Source: Quillaja saponaria | Taxonomy: Eukaryota > Streptophyta > Magnoliopsida > Fabales > Quillajaceae | NCBI GenBank assembly: GCA_029379385.1 | Contig: CM055608.1 | Location: 18,288,350-18,352,349 of the forward strand | Direction: 5' to 3' | Length of the DNA: 64,000 bases | Part shown: piece after piece, positions 10,370 to 21,946 of the stretch | Position numbering within the stretch: the first letter of the stretch is position 1 | Layout of the letters: each line of letters starts with the position of its first letter | Position numbers and translations under genes: made by a program | Notes under the pieces: generated by a model | Databases searched by the model: none | Told to the model about the DNA's origin: nothing | Seen by the model: only the letters and a program-made list of their open reading frames with translations

Positions 10370-12310
10370 CTAGAGTCTAAATTATACTGCTGTATTATAA
10401 AAGCATTCAAATGCTCCTTTTCTTCGTCAGAGTCCTCTAATAAGATTTGACATAAGGATTTCTTTAAACCTTCATCAATCTGAAGTGCATTTATTTTCTT
10501 TTTAACTCTGTATTTATTTTGAAAATGACTCGTTTTTCCACACTTATAACAAATAGGAACCTTTTTGTAATTAGCTTCCTTGACTAAAGGTTTCTTACTG
10601 GATTCATAATACTAGTCTTTGACTTTTCATTCTTTTTAAATTGTTTTCTCTTGTAAGGTTTATTAGAGAATTTCTTTTGAAATTTATGAGTCTTTTTAGA
10701 CTGCTGAAAATTGACTACTTGTTGGATATCCAAATTGTTCACAAAAATTTCCTAAAGCTCTTTTCCCGCTTAATTTCTCTTTGTCAATTTGTCGTTTTAG
10801 CCTAATATCATTACATAATGATATTCCTTCTGACACTACTTCTGAAGCTAACTCTCCATAAGTATAGCTACTGTATATTACCACCATGCTTATCTTTGAG
10901 TTTATTTCTAATTTTATCAGTAAATAGAGTTGGGAGACCTGCTAAAAACTTTTCTTTCCAAAAGTCAGCTTGACTGTCTGGTCTTTGATAAACTTTAGAT
11001 AAGAACACATCTTTATACCACTGGAAGTGAGATAGATCTGGACACCTAAGATTAATCAGTTGTTCGTGTGATCTATCTAACCTAAGCATATTAGTTCCAA
11101 CAAAGTGGTTTATAATTGTATAGATTAATGTGTTAACTATATTAGTTTCGATTTCCATTTTCCTGTTTCACAGAATTTAAGATCTCTTGTTTAGAGATAT
11201 TTGACAGGTGGAAATCCCACCATCCTAACAATTGTCCTGTAAACCCACTGATTATGGCTAAGACTATTTCCCTGTCAGTGTTTCCATTGGACCTACATGC
11301 TACAGCATACATTAGCATGTGTTTTGTTGTTTGGAGGATTTAGTATTCTGCCAGTCCAACAATGTTCCATTCAACTATGCACTTACCATCAAACTGGACC
11401 TTGTCTTGAATAGCATTATCTTCGTATTGAAGATCTAACGGTGAGGGTCTTGGGTAGTACATTTTAGATGGGGCAGTTGGAGTTGTCTTATTCCAATGAA
11501 GCTTATTAACTTCTAAATGTGAGTCTTTTTTGGATGACTTTTCCTGGTTTTGACTCAGCATGTTGACACTTTTCTTTTCAGATATATTCATATTCTGTAA
11601 CCTGTTGACTAATTCATCCACAAAGTTTTTATCATTAATTCTAGATTCTTTTATGAATTTCAGATTGACTTCTAGTGGAGGTTTCATCATGATTGGATCT
11701 ATCTTAGCAGACTCTTTACTAGAAGATCCTGGAGTCTAAGGAATTATTTGTTGGGACGACTTTTCTTGAATTAGAAAATTTTCTATCCTTGAGGACTGTT
11801 TTCCTAAAGATTGAAGGAATTATTTTGGTTGGATATTTCAACCAAGGCACTTGACTTGGATGCTTCTTTTGGTATAGCTGAGTAAGGATTAGCTATTATT
11901 TCACCTTTAGACTTTTTGATTGAAAGTGATGACTCTGGGGGATGAACTGTTGCATATTCTTTCCCTCCCTGGTGAAAAAGTTTTGATAAGCAGTTTCTAG
12001 AACATTAATGAACTTAGGATCCTCAAAATTAGGCTAATCTTTTTTGTGGAACCTAAAGGCTCGTTCAAGCCACTTAAAGGAAGGGCTTCTTATGATATTT
12101 TTCCATATACTGTTTATGCATAGAGATCCAGTAATCTCTTTCTTTTTCACTAAAAGTTGTATAAAACTATTTATGTTTAATGGTAAACGGCGTAACGACT
12201 CTGTAGAGGATAACATGCATACGCTGTATCCCATCTCAGAGGGTGTTGGCGAATTATTTCTTGAGGGTGGTTTTAACCCTAACTCTGAAGGTGTCTCTAC
12301 TTGGTACTGA
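10370..12310 (-). pseudogene. Pararetroviral capsid region with zinc knuckle (copy B)
   Basis: On the minus strand, capsid core motifs (CPDLSHFQWYKDVF, FWKEKFLAGLPTLF) lie at 10868-11158, and the following segment, in another frame, at 10696-10887. A CCHC-type knuckle (CYKCGKTSHF) is at about 10510-10551, with Tyr at the last Cys position. The acidic C-terminus (LLEDSDEEKE) is at about 10400-10450. Upstream parts at 11340-11690 and 12034-12234 correspond to the N-terminal linker. Frame changes separate the segments, so it is a relic. Confidence 0.7.
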
Positions 12311-12614
12311 GGGTGACTAATCTGATCTTTAGATTTTATTATTCCCTCAATTACTTATCTTCTTTCAATTTCAGTGGTAGGAATTGAAGACGTAGACCTC
12401 CTTCTAGAAGACTCTCCTAGATTCAGTTTAATCTTTCTGTTTGCAGAGAATTTTATCTCTACATCACCGTCAGTATATTCAACTACTGATTCTAAGTCTC
12501 TAGACTCTATTTTCTTAGGAGGAATTCCTTAGTCAATTTTCCAGGTTTCAGGAAGATTTACCTGATCCCAAGTGATTGTCTTAGGCACCACCATATTTGT
12601 CTTAGCTAGATTAG

Positions 12615-13274
12615 CTATAAAAGTGTGGTTTCCCTTCTTTTAGACTCAATCTTAGCATTTGGGGCCATAGTGTTCATTACCTTGTAATAAATCCTATATA
12701 TTAGGACTACATTTTCAAATCCTGGTAACATATCAAAACCATGAGACTGAATATTTAAGGTTAATGCATTCATTATGTTTTGATCAGTTAAGGATATTGA
12801 AAAATTAGGATAACAGCTAAAGAAGATAGGACCATTACAAAGACTTGATTCTATACACCCTAACAAGGAGTCTGAAAACTTAAAGTTCCTCATGTCCCTA
12901 ACACATATAAGGGCAGAAGTATTTAATCCAAATCTGGTTAAAGGTTTTAACGCCACCTGAACCATCCCTATATGAAGATATTTAAATTTCTTCTTATGTT
13001 CTTCTATTAATTTAGAAGAGAAGAGTTTGAATGTATCTTGTCCTTCCTTTAAGGGAATTGACTCTTCCATGGTTTTAATTATATAGTCTTGTTTTAGACT
13101 AAAACTACATTTCCTATAAATTTGTCTATCAGAAGTTTGAGGAAGATTCCAGTTTTGAAGTTCTTTTTCTATATTTTCTACTAAAATAACTTCTTTATTA
13201 TTCCTAGACAAGTTATTAGAACTAGAACCAGAAAAATTAACAAAGTTTGAGAATCTCCTTAAAATACCATCCAT
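12615..13274 (-). pseudogene. Pararetroviral movement protein, N-terminal 219 codons (copy B)
   Basis: A genuine ATG at 13274 (minus) opens a 219-codon frame starting MDGILRRFSNFVNF. It contains DTFKLFSSKLIEEHKKKF and ends MAPNAKIESKRRETTLL before a stop. Homologous movement-protein sequence continues past this stop to about 12400, so the frame is cut by a premature stop. The start lies about 190 bp downstream of the primer site, as in copy A. It is the longest intact viral frame in the window. Confidence 0.75.
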
Positions 13275-13463
13275 TTTATCTTCAAGTCAAAGGGGCAAAC
13301 TGTCAAAGGACTTACTCAACCCTCAACGTCCTTCACTCAACGGACTACACGGGTTATCAAATGCCTCGACTTCGTTTCTTGGGTTTAACTCCTCGACTTT
13401 GAAGATTAATGAACAGATAGTTTAAGACTATTATTACACTCTACCAACCTTTAAGGTTCTCGG

Positions 13464-13475
13464 GCTCTGATACCA
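13464..13475 (-). promoter_or_regulatory. Pararetroviral tRNA-Met primer-binding site (copy B)
   Basis: The minus strand reads TGGTATCAGAGC, a perfect 12 of 12 match to the initiator tRNA-Met complement. The following leader aligns with that of copy A (GGTAGAG..TCTTAAA..CTTCAAAGTCGAG) up to the movement-protein ATG. Confidence 0.8.
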
Positions 13476-13499
13476 TAAGGGTATCGATCACACAGAGAA

Positions 13500-14994
13500 A
13501 AAAAATTAAGTTAATCAAATTTAACTTAAGCAAGTAGTTCTTATTTAATTAAAGCAAAAGAGCACAATAAGTTCAAGTATAAATCCTAAGCCGAATACAA
13601 TAATGAGCAATAAAAATAAATCAAACTAATGCAAGAAAATATAAAACAAAACAGATCGTATAAAAATGAATGGAGTTCTAAAATTGGTTGTGATGACAAT
13701 ATGCTATAAATATGCAAACTAACTAATATAGACTCAAAACAGCAAAGTAAATAAATGGGGTGTTGATCTTTGATCTAAACTAAATTAAAATAGCTAAGCA
13801 AGCAAGAAAAACAAGAAAATTAAATTCTAAATGTAAAAACCAGTTTTCGGTAGAAACTTAATAAACTAAGTAAACAACCAAAGATTTGTAAAACTCAACT
13901 ACAAAGAATTTTCTCCAAGATTCATGAGCTATTAATCATTGAAAACAAAACAAATATCAACATGAATATACACATATGCATGCAGATCATCCATGGAAAC
14001 AAGTCTTTCTTACCCAGCCTTACCCCTTTGTTAATTAGGTCAAGCGGAATAACTAACAGTAATCACATAATAACCCTCATCAAGAGTTATTATGGATTTA
14101 ATTAGTGAAAGCATTACGAACTAGATAGGTGCAATTGATTCTAAACAATTAACACACAAGCGGCATTAACTTAGTCTAGATCAGATTTTCCAAGCAACAC
14201 TCAAATAAACTCATATTTAATTCAAGTGTTACTTTTACTACTCATGTTAATTAACCATGCAAAGACATTAACCAATTAACTAGTATTAGATTACATGTAT
14301 CAATCTATCATGTGTACATCATAACAAACTAAAACACTCATTAAACAATTAACCAAGAAAAACATGAATACTTGCATTAGTGTATAACATCAGATTTTCT
14401 CTTAAAAAAAGATTCGCATAGTAGCTTCATAAGTCAAGGTTACTTACCTCTTGTAATTAAACAAAACTTAAGCTAGCATCGTCATTAATTGAAAAGAAAA
14501 TATTATGTTCATTGTTGAAATCTTGAGAGAGAAGAAGAAGAAAAGTGCATGTAAAGGTACTTCTCAATCAAGGAGTGGCAAGAACTCCTAATCAAGGAGT
14601 CTTTCCTACTTAATAGCTAATTCCTTAATCAGATTTGCACTTCTTATTCTATCCAAAATTTGAATATTCTAATCTGATCTTGTGATCTTTTTCCAAACCT
14701 AATCCTAATAAAATTCCTTGCCAAAGTTGGATTCCTCATGTACAAATCCTTTATTGCCACTAGGATTCCTAGTCCAATTAGGATTTGCACTTCATCAACT
14801 CATAGACTTGTCTCCATGTGCTCATTCTAGTCCTTTGCTCCATTACATACTTAAATGCTCCATTTTACTCTTTATGTCTACAAAGCACAGTTTTATACAA
14901 AACAAGATAAGTAAACTAAATTAAGATATAAAATATGCATAAAAGACTATGAATAGGGTACTAAAAAGATATAATAATATGAGTGTATCAAATT
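13500..14994 (-). mobile_element. LTR of the TGATACAC family
   Basis: On the minus strand an LTR begins TGATACACTCATATTATTAT at 14994 and is preceded by a purine tract (AGTGTGGGAGAA), the arrangement at a 3' LTR. There are no ORFs of note. The stretch 14273-14810 is repeated at 3387-3970. The left end is not sharp because it meets pararetroviral copy B near 13500; I place it only approximately. Confidence 0.5.
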
Positions 14995-15240
14995 CTCCCA
15001 CACTTAGTGCTTGCATGTGAGACACAAATCTCAACATGTGATCATGCATCATATTTTTAAAAGAGGAAAGTTGATGTGTAGTTATGAAAATACAAAAATA
15101 CAAGAAGCTTTTCTCATGCAAACACTTTGTCTCTTGTGGCCATCTCTTTTCTTAACAGTATGCAAACCCATGGCATGCTTTACGGAGATTTTGTGTACAC
15201 TCTTTATACTGCCTCTTAATAGTAGCCTTCTCTTGGATGA
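14995..15240 (-). mobile_element. Internal 3' end of the TGATACAC LTR element
   Basis: This short noncoding piece contains the polypurine tract next to the LTR (AGTGTGGGAG on the minus strand at about 14996-15006) and upstream internal sequence. No pol or gag coding is seen. It ends where pararetroviral copy C starts. Confidence 0.4.
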
Positions 15241-15821
15241 TTCAAATCTTGTACCTATAAAGTGTGTCCAAGTCTGTATCTGTTAATGTAAGTACATATT
15301 CTTCTATGTTCAATTAATGATTTAATCTACTTTATTTCCATTTTTTTTTTTTTGTATTTGCGCATGCTTCCCCTATTGTTATCAGAGTCAGTTTCCCTAC
15401 AGGTTAGTAGAGATTAGAAGTAATCTTAAAATAGTAGTCCATCAATCTTCAAAGTCAATAAGAAAATAAAATAGAAGAACATAAAAACCATGGAAGAGTC
15501 AATCCCTTTAAAGGAAGATCAAGACACTTTTAAACTATTTTCTTCTAAATTAATAGAAGAACATAAAAAGAAATTTAAATACTTACACATAGGAATGGTT
15601 CAAGTCACATTAAAACTCTTAACCCGATTTGGATTAAAACACATTTGCTTCAATTTGTGTTAAAGATACTAGACATAATAAGTTCTTAGACTCTTTATTA
15701 GGATGCATAGAATCAAGTCTTTGTGATGGTCCTATATTTTTCAGTTGTTACCCAAAATTTTCAATCTCATTAATAGATCAAAATATAATGAATGCTTTAA
15801 CACTAAATATTCAATCTCATG
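15241..15821 (+). mobile_element. Endogenous pararetrovirus copy C (leader plus partial movement protein)
   Basis: An intergenic segment (CAAATCTTGTACCT..) leads to a primer site at 15377-15388 (TGTTATCAGAGT, 10 of 12). The movement-protein region follows from 15489, with ESIPLKEDQDTFKLFSSK and later SCYPKFSIS in shifted frames. Sequence homologous to A and B is lost after CAATCTCATGA at 15822. It lacks everything downstream of the mid movement protein. Confidence 0.75.
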
Positions 15822-16830
15822 ACTCTAATACCAATAGGGGAAGCATGCGGAAATACAAAAAAGAAAAGAAAAAGAAGGCTTGCAAATCTATAGCTTGCTT
15901 ACACTTCACACATTGAATTTATTTTACAGGACTCAAACACTTAAAACACTTGAAAACTTTATGAAATGTCTAAAGAAAAATTTGTCCCTCACCTTCGGAC
16001 TACTAGAGATTATATAGACTAGCAAAGCTAAGGATTCCTTCTTGAGAAGGTACTTCAACTTGTCTGAGCACGTATCCTAGATAGGTTGGAGTTGTTTCAC
16101 CAGAAAAGAAGAGAATAAAATTTTAAATAAAGTAACCTCTAAGTTTAATAATTTGATGGACTTTTGCACTGAAAGTCTCCTTCTTTTTTTAAAAAATAGA
16201 ATATTCTTTTAGAAAGCAGAATTTTGCTTTTCAAAAGTAAATCAAGGACGAGTCATTTCAATAAAATCTTTGGCTCCTTCATTGAATGGATATTGAGAAT
16301 CTTGGAAATTAGCCAAGTCATCCTGACTCATATCTGAACTATTTATCTTCTAGGATTTTTAATAATTCTTTCTGGACATATTATTTATAGGAGGAGGCTA
16401 ATAAGCCTTTGACCATGTCTAAGACCTTTTTATTTTCATTAGGTTTATGGTCAGGCTTAGGACTTTAAAATCCCTAGCTTTTGGAAATTATTATGATTTT
16501 CTTCAAAATTAGAAAAGTTATCCCACTTCTTGATTTTGGGATCTCTTAATTAACCATGGGATTGATTGATTAATCCCAAAAGCAGAAATAGTACAATCCT
16601 TAACAATATACTCCCATTTTATTATCATGGAATCTGGTAATAAGCGGTAACCATAATTACTTTATCTTGAGGTTCTAGCAAATTATTATTCTCACAGAAT
16701 CTCGACCAATATTGATGAACATATTTTGGTAAGGATATAGAAAATAATCCCCAAGAAAAATACCAGTTTTAAACCATTTTGGGAAAGTATTAAGGAGCGT
16801 TCCTCATTGAGAGTGAATCTGAGAAACCAA
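15820..16830 (-). mobile_element. Endogenous pararetrovirus copy D (genome 3' end and intergenic region), inverted
   Basis: The minus strand starts the other way from the primer site: TGGTATTAGAGT at 15822-15833 (10 of 12), preceded by GCATGCTTCCCCTAT exactly as in copy C. Going right, this is the sequence upstream of the primer site, so it should be the viral 3' end plus intergenic region. Around 16560-16800 (minus) a broken frame reads PKYVHQYWSRFCENNNLLEP and QDKVIMVTAYYQIP. I infer the C-terminal part of the viral polyprotein from position, not from a recognised domain. The right boundary at about 16830 is approximate. Confidence 0.55.
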
Positions 16831-18765
16831 CTATTGATTTTCGGCACTATTCATGCTATACCCAAATTTGGGTTTGTGAGGTTGAGAAATTTGGGGGTTT
16901 TTGGTTCTAGTGAATTATGGAGGATTACATGCATGGAATTGATTGTCTTTGATATTAATAGTGCTATATAAATTTGGGGATTGTGATATTGTTGTGGTTT
17001 GGATTGGATTGTGGGACATATATATACATTGTGGATCTTGTGCTTTTGAATTGACAATGTAGATATGCCTCCAAAGAAATCAAGGAGTGGTCTAGTGCTA
17101 CATATGAGCACACCAAATTTGTGTCCGAAGAAGCTCAAGGATTGTTTACAGACTCGCAAACCGGGGTATAATTGCTTAAAAAGGATTTGACTTGATCTTG
17201 ATGTTCCATGAGGAAATCTATGAGCTCATCGACGACTGTCATTGGGGAAAATTTGGTGAGCCACCAAAATCAGTGATTGTTTCATTGGTAAGGGAGTTCT
17301 GTGCTAATGCCTCTGATCATAAGAATGGTAAGGTGTTTGTTCGTGGGCGACAAGTTCCATTTGATAGTCATACCACTAATACAATTTATGGTTGTAAGAC
17401 ATTGAAGAAGATGAGTACACCCTACTTATCTCTTTCTTATGCAAGGGTCGAACTACATGGAAATTGTCTAAATGCGAGCCAATTACTTTCCGGGCCATTG
17501 CAATGAGCAAATATGAAAAGGCTTGGTTATTATTCTTGTCTAACAATATGTGGCCTTCTACACATACCAGTGATGTCACCAAGGAAAGAGCTATTCTCTT
17601 GTATTCCATTATTACCGGCAATAACATTGATATTGGAAGCTTGATTTTTTTCAAATATCACTAAGTGTGCCCAGATCCAAACAAAGGAAGTACTTAAATT
17701 CCAATGTTTAATCATTGTTTTATGTTTCTGGATTGGTGTGCACTTTGACAATAATGTAGAGTTGTTGCAACTTAAGAGGAATATTGATAAGACTGTTCTT
17801 GCCCATCTTCCGATTCATAACAATATGTTGGTATGAGGTAGCTTATCTTTAGCACTACAACCATCTCAACCATCTATAACTCAGTCATATAGGCCCAGGA
17901 CTTTGACTCAACATATGGAGCGGGTACAGAGACTCCAAGAGCACCAACAAAGTTTCCTTAATGCTATGGCATAGATGCAGCACATATGTGCTGAATATAT
18001 AGGAGTGGACATGATTACCTTTCCACCATACCCAACTCCTCCTCCTTGCTTTATGTTGCTTAGTTATTGTTCGTGTTTAAGTGTGTCGTTGTTTTTGTGT
18101 GTCACTTGGTTGAAGATGCTATTATACTATTATGATGTGATTCCCCCATCCTATGATATGAATTTGGTTATTGTGTAATATCGATACTTGTGTTTCATTC
18201 GTGAGCATTGTAGTGTGTGATTTCCAACATTCATTATGCACTTGGTCTTTTTCTTTAGATTGTGTTGTTTTTCTTAGAAATGGTTTATGCTTAGCATATC
18301 CTTGTTTGGTTTTAGAACACTAGAATTTGCTTGATTCCCTCTTGAGGCAAAATCCTAGACAAAACTAAGTTAAGCAGAGGATTTAGGCCATTGTTGACCT
18401 TTTGAGCCTTTCAAGCTGACTTTGTTTATTTTATATCCTTAGTACACCCCTTTGAGCTTATTAAGCCTTTTTCTTGGTCACCCATATTATTGCTTATAAT
18501 GTTTGTTGTGAAATCCAATTTTGAACCCTTACTCTTAAGCATTTGGTCATTTTAGATCAATATTGAGCCATGCAAAGTAAAGGAGCAAAAGTGAAGGTTG
18601 AAAAAAATATATATATATAGACAGTTGTGCCCTTTTGCTCACTCCAATTATTCATATAAGAAATATTCAAAATAAAGTAATGGGATGTATAAAAGCTCTT
18701 TAAGGTCTATAATGATTTAGGTGCTTAGGGTAACCTATGCTTATTTTCCTTATTCATACCTTTTT
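16831..18765 (+). mobile_element. T32 LTR element copy I (leader, ORF and noncoding part)
   Basis: The noncoding leader (16831-17064) is followed by the T32 ORF and 3' noncoding sequence matching 606-1445. A deletion near 18045 removes the internal purine tract seen in the other copies. No LTR is retained on either side: viral sequence lies to the left and a LINE to the right. Confidence 0.65.
17065..18050 (+). pseudogene. T32-type plant transposon ORF (copy I)
   Basis: ATG at 17065 begins a Lys-rich N-terminus (MPPKKSRSGLVLH) that stops after about 40 codons. The frame then shifts to a 104-codon segment with EEIYELIDDCHWGKFGEPP, VIVSLVREF and YARVELHGN. A further shift gives EPITFRAIAM, KAWLLFLSNNMWPST and VTKERAILLYSIITG. 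Later parts (DKTVLAHLPIHNNML, SYRPRTLTQHME) are traceable to about 18050. This is the copy that shows the N-terminus best. The domain is the 'putative plant transposon protein' family; the mechanism is unknown. At least three frame disruptions are present. Confidence 0.75.
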
Positions 18766-19075
18766 TTTTTTTTTTTTTAAAAACCCAAATTTATCTAGGA
18801 CCTGGGCCAGTCCTTAAGATTTTATTAATTAAGAAGAAAAAACAATGGCCAGAGGATAGTATGAGCCATAAATTACAAGAGTTCTGGAAAAGTAAATGTG
18901 GGATACTATCCCATTACAAAAGCAAGACAATTTTTAAAAAAATCATGAATATGGGATACTATCCCATTACAAAGATTTAAAACTAAGGTTTTGTAATAAT
19001 CCTAATATAAGGTACCTGATCCTTGTCCAAAAGAAGAAGCCCACGGAGATGTGCTGAAAAGTTACTAGGTGAAGA

Positions 19076-19603
19076 CTAATTCAAATTTGACTTTCGATCA
19101 CAAACCTCAATTGCTATTCTCTCTGCAACAACATTCGTTTCTCTAAAGCAATGGACAACCGAAATATTGTATGTACCAATTAGCTGCATGAGTTCATGAA
19201 ATTTTATATGGAGTTTCCATAAAGGGTTAATTTTCTTATGGATGCAATGCACGAGAACTAAAGAATCAGTGTTAACTATGATGCTAATTAAAACCTCTTG
19301 TAATACAATTTTTAAGCCTTCAAGCAAAGCTTCAAATTCAGCAACCATATTGGTTTGGTTCCCTAAATATGCACTAAATGTAGCCAACATGTGACCTAAA
19401 GAGGATCTAATTATACCCCCTGTTGCTGCCTCCCCGGGATAACCCCGGGAACAATCATCGCAATTCAATTTAACAAAAGAAAAGGGGGGAGGCTGCCACC
19501 GTAACACAACAATGTTTTCTAAAAATATTTGACTTGGAAACTGGAATGGCAAGAATCTAAGTTGGTATGCATCTTTGAAGTGGAGTTTAACTTTACCTTT
19601 CAA
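19076..19603 (-). pseudogene. LINE RNase H domain (RVT_3 type), copy 2
   Basis: This 175-codon open segment holds the plant-type RNase H found at the C-terminus of some plant L1 ORF2 proteins. It contains FVKLNCDDCSRGYPGEA (first acidic site), AEFEALLEGL (Glu site), VNTDSLVLV (Asp site) and an HCFRETNVVAERIA end, in which Glu stands where the family usually has Asp. The domain would cut RNA in RNA:DNA hybrids during target-primed reverse transcription. The upstream ORF is broken, so it is not expected to be made. Confidence 0.75.
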
Positions 19604-19814
19604 GGCATTAAGTATTAGACCAAGGGTTCTTTTTCTTGCCTTTTGATGCTCACCGAGTTCATTGATATATTATCAAATACCTTTGCATTTTGAACTTTCC
19701 AAATCTCCCATATTATTAGACAAGGAGTGATTGATCTCATAGATCCTGCAAAAGAATTATTTGCCTCTTGCCATGAATATCTAAACAATTCATGCACTGA
19801 AGTGAGTACAAAGA

Positions 19815-20192
19815 TCATATCAAAACATTGAAAAAGAACTTCCAAACATCTATGGCTATTTGAGAGGATATAAACAAGTGTTGACTGGATTCAATAGCAG
19901 GATTAGCATAACATCGACAATGAGAAGCTAAGGAAATGTTAAATCTCATCACTTTGCTGTCCAAAGGCAGAAAATCAAACCATAGTTTCCAAAAAAAGAT
20001 AGATACCTTTATTGGAAGTAAGGGACGCCACGAATAAGCTAAACATTGCTGCACGTTGTTTCTTTGCCTTATTATATGCCAACCGGATGTAATTGAGAAT
20101 GATCCTTCTTTGTCTTCAGTCCACACCAATTCATCCTCCAAGTTACCAATTTGTAGTTCAAGAGCATTTCGATGTACCAAGTTCGGTATCAA
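19815..20192 (-). pseudogene. LINE zf-RVT linker region, copy 2
   Basis: A 125-codon open segment with LVWTEDKEGSFSITSGWHI, PIKVSIFFWKLWFDFLPLD and a cysteine/histidine-containing tail matches the zf-RVT domain between RT and RNase H of plant LINEs. It is followed leftward, after a frame change, by the connector read from the 19615-19845 segment. Confidence 0.75.
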
Positions 20193-20599
20193 TTGTTTGT
20201 CATCATCCGAGAGTTGAAAATAATCACAAAGCCGTAGCTTTAGATGTTGATTTGGTACTTCCTCCTCAAGTAAGTATATTGGTTCTCAATCACACCAAGT
20301 GTCATACCAAAAGCTAATTTGCCCCTTACCGACATTCCAAACTAAATGAGATTCAACAAGAGTTCTACAACTAACTAGCCTCCTCCACATAGAAGAAACA
20401 TTTGTGGGATTAGGAAACAAAGGATGCATTTTGCTACAATATCCAAGACAAAACAAGCCCATAGTGATTGATTTTTGCGAAAGTTGAACCATAATTTCAA
20501 ACAAAAGGCTTGAGACATGTCCGATAGTAATCTAACACCCAAACCTCCTTGTTGAACGGTAAATGTTTTTCCACGCACGCCAATGAAATTTTCTTCCCC

Positions 20600-21700
20600 C
20601 ATCCTTAGCTCCCTAAAAGAAATTTGCTAAGGTACTCTCCAATTTGTTCAAGACTGATTTGGGAGGGTCCAAAGCACTCAAAAGATATAATGGCATGGAA
20701 CTAATGATGAGTTTTATTAAAATTAGTCTTCCACCTTGTGACAAAAATTTAGATGACCAAGATGATATTCTCTGGTGGATCTTTATTGTCATGTTGTTGA
20801 ATAAAGCCACTGTCTTGCGGCCCACAAAAAGAGGACATCCTAGATAACTACGAATTTTTTATGAACAAATCTCATGGCTTTCTTGATGATTCTTATTTGT
20901 TGATGAGAGGTTGTAGCCCTTGTGAGAAAATAGCTCTTTAGTCTATTCATCAATGGACCAGAATTGGCTTCATATTCTTCCAAGAATGTGATTAATCCCT
21001 CGCAAGAATCTTTTTTGCCATTAGAAAATATGAGTATCATCATCAAAAAAAAGATGAGATAATTTAGGAGATCCAGTGTGACGGAAAAAATAGTTAACAT
21101 TACCTGATTACGTACAAGGAGGAATAGAAGTGGAGATCTTGGTCCCCTTGTCGAATGCCTCTTGTCGGCTTGAAGAAACCCACTGAGCTTCTATTCACAA
21201 GAACTGAATACCATGGACTATGTCCCAACAACAATTGAAGAAGTACCCATTAAATCCATCAGACCAGCTGCACTATTTTTGTCTAGATGCTTTACAGCTT
21301 TTTAATTTCATCCTCCAAAGGAAAAGTGCTCAGATTTCTGTTGAATTCCTTAGTAACCAATTTTGGAATGCAATCAAGAAAAGATAAGTTCAGGTTATTA
21401 CCTTCATTGGAGAAAAGGTGCATGAAATGATCAATTACTACCTGCTTAATTTAAACCTTTTTATCAATCCAATTACCGAAACCATCTTTGATTTAGTAGA
21501 TTGATAATCTACTCCTTTTGGCTTTGACTGACAAATGAAAATTTTTTGTACATCTCTCACCTTCCTTTAACCACTTGATTGAAGACTTTTGACACCAAAA
21601 TTCCTCCTCAATGATGAGTTCCTCTTCCAATAAATTTTCAACTCTACCAAGGTCATCAAAAGAAGCTTCGCCCCAGATCTACTGCTTGCACAGTTTGAGC
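20600..21700 (-). pseudogene. LINE reverse transcriptase region, heavily damaged, copy 2
   Basis: Segments SSWSSKFLSQGGRLILIK (20613-20825) and LMNRLKSYFLTRATTSH (20840-21100) are typical of the thumb and post-catalytic region of L1 RTs. At the expected catalytic position (about 21040-21055), the minus strand reads SHLFFDDDTHIF in one frame, so the FADD box appears altered and frame-shifted. The N-terminal RT motifs are not readable. Clearly inactive. Confidence 0.65.
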
Positions 21701-21946
21701 ACTTTTAATTCTATCTGGGATATTTCCAAAAACTTCTTTCTTCCACCCTTGAAATGCTTTCTTCAACCGTTTCAATTTGGCCCCCAAGGCATACATTGGA
21801 TTACCAATTAATGTTTCCTCCCAAGATGCACAGTAGTTACAAACTGATCATGGCGGCTCCAAACATTAAGGAAGTGAAATGCAGCTTTAGGTAGAGGTCC
21901 TTGTCCATGAATGTCAATCTTCAGATGATTATGATCAGAATATTGT

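Larger units (their letters stand above)
10361..13500 (-). mobile_element. Endogenous pararetrovirus copy B, inverted relative to A
   Basis: The minus strand carries the primer-binding site, movement protein and capsid through the zinc knuckle and acidic tail, ending where it meets the A repeat at about 10360. Protease, RT and RNase H are absent. Reading frames are less damaged than in A: movement-protein N-terminus 219 codons, capsid segments 63-116 codons. The many differences from A show B is a separate lineage copy rather than a recent inverted duplicate. The right boundary near 13500 against LTR sequence is approximate. Confidence 0.8.

Noticed and set aside
4010..13500. Copies A and B as one large palindrome with a functional hairpin
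   Set aside because: The arms differ at many positions and in gene content (B lacks protease and RT), so they are separate viral copies in opposite orientation.
16851..17159. 102-codon minus-strand frame
   Set aside because: It overlaps the leader and start of T32 ORF copy I on the other strand, which has family support; this frame is a shadow.
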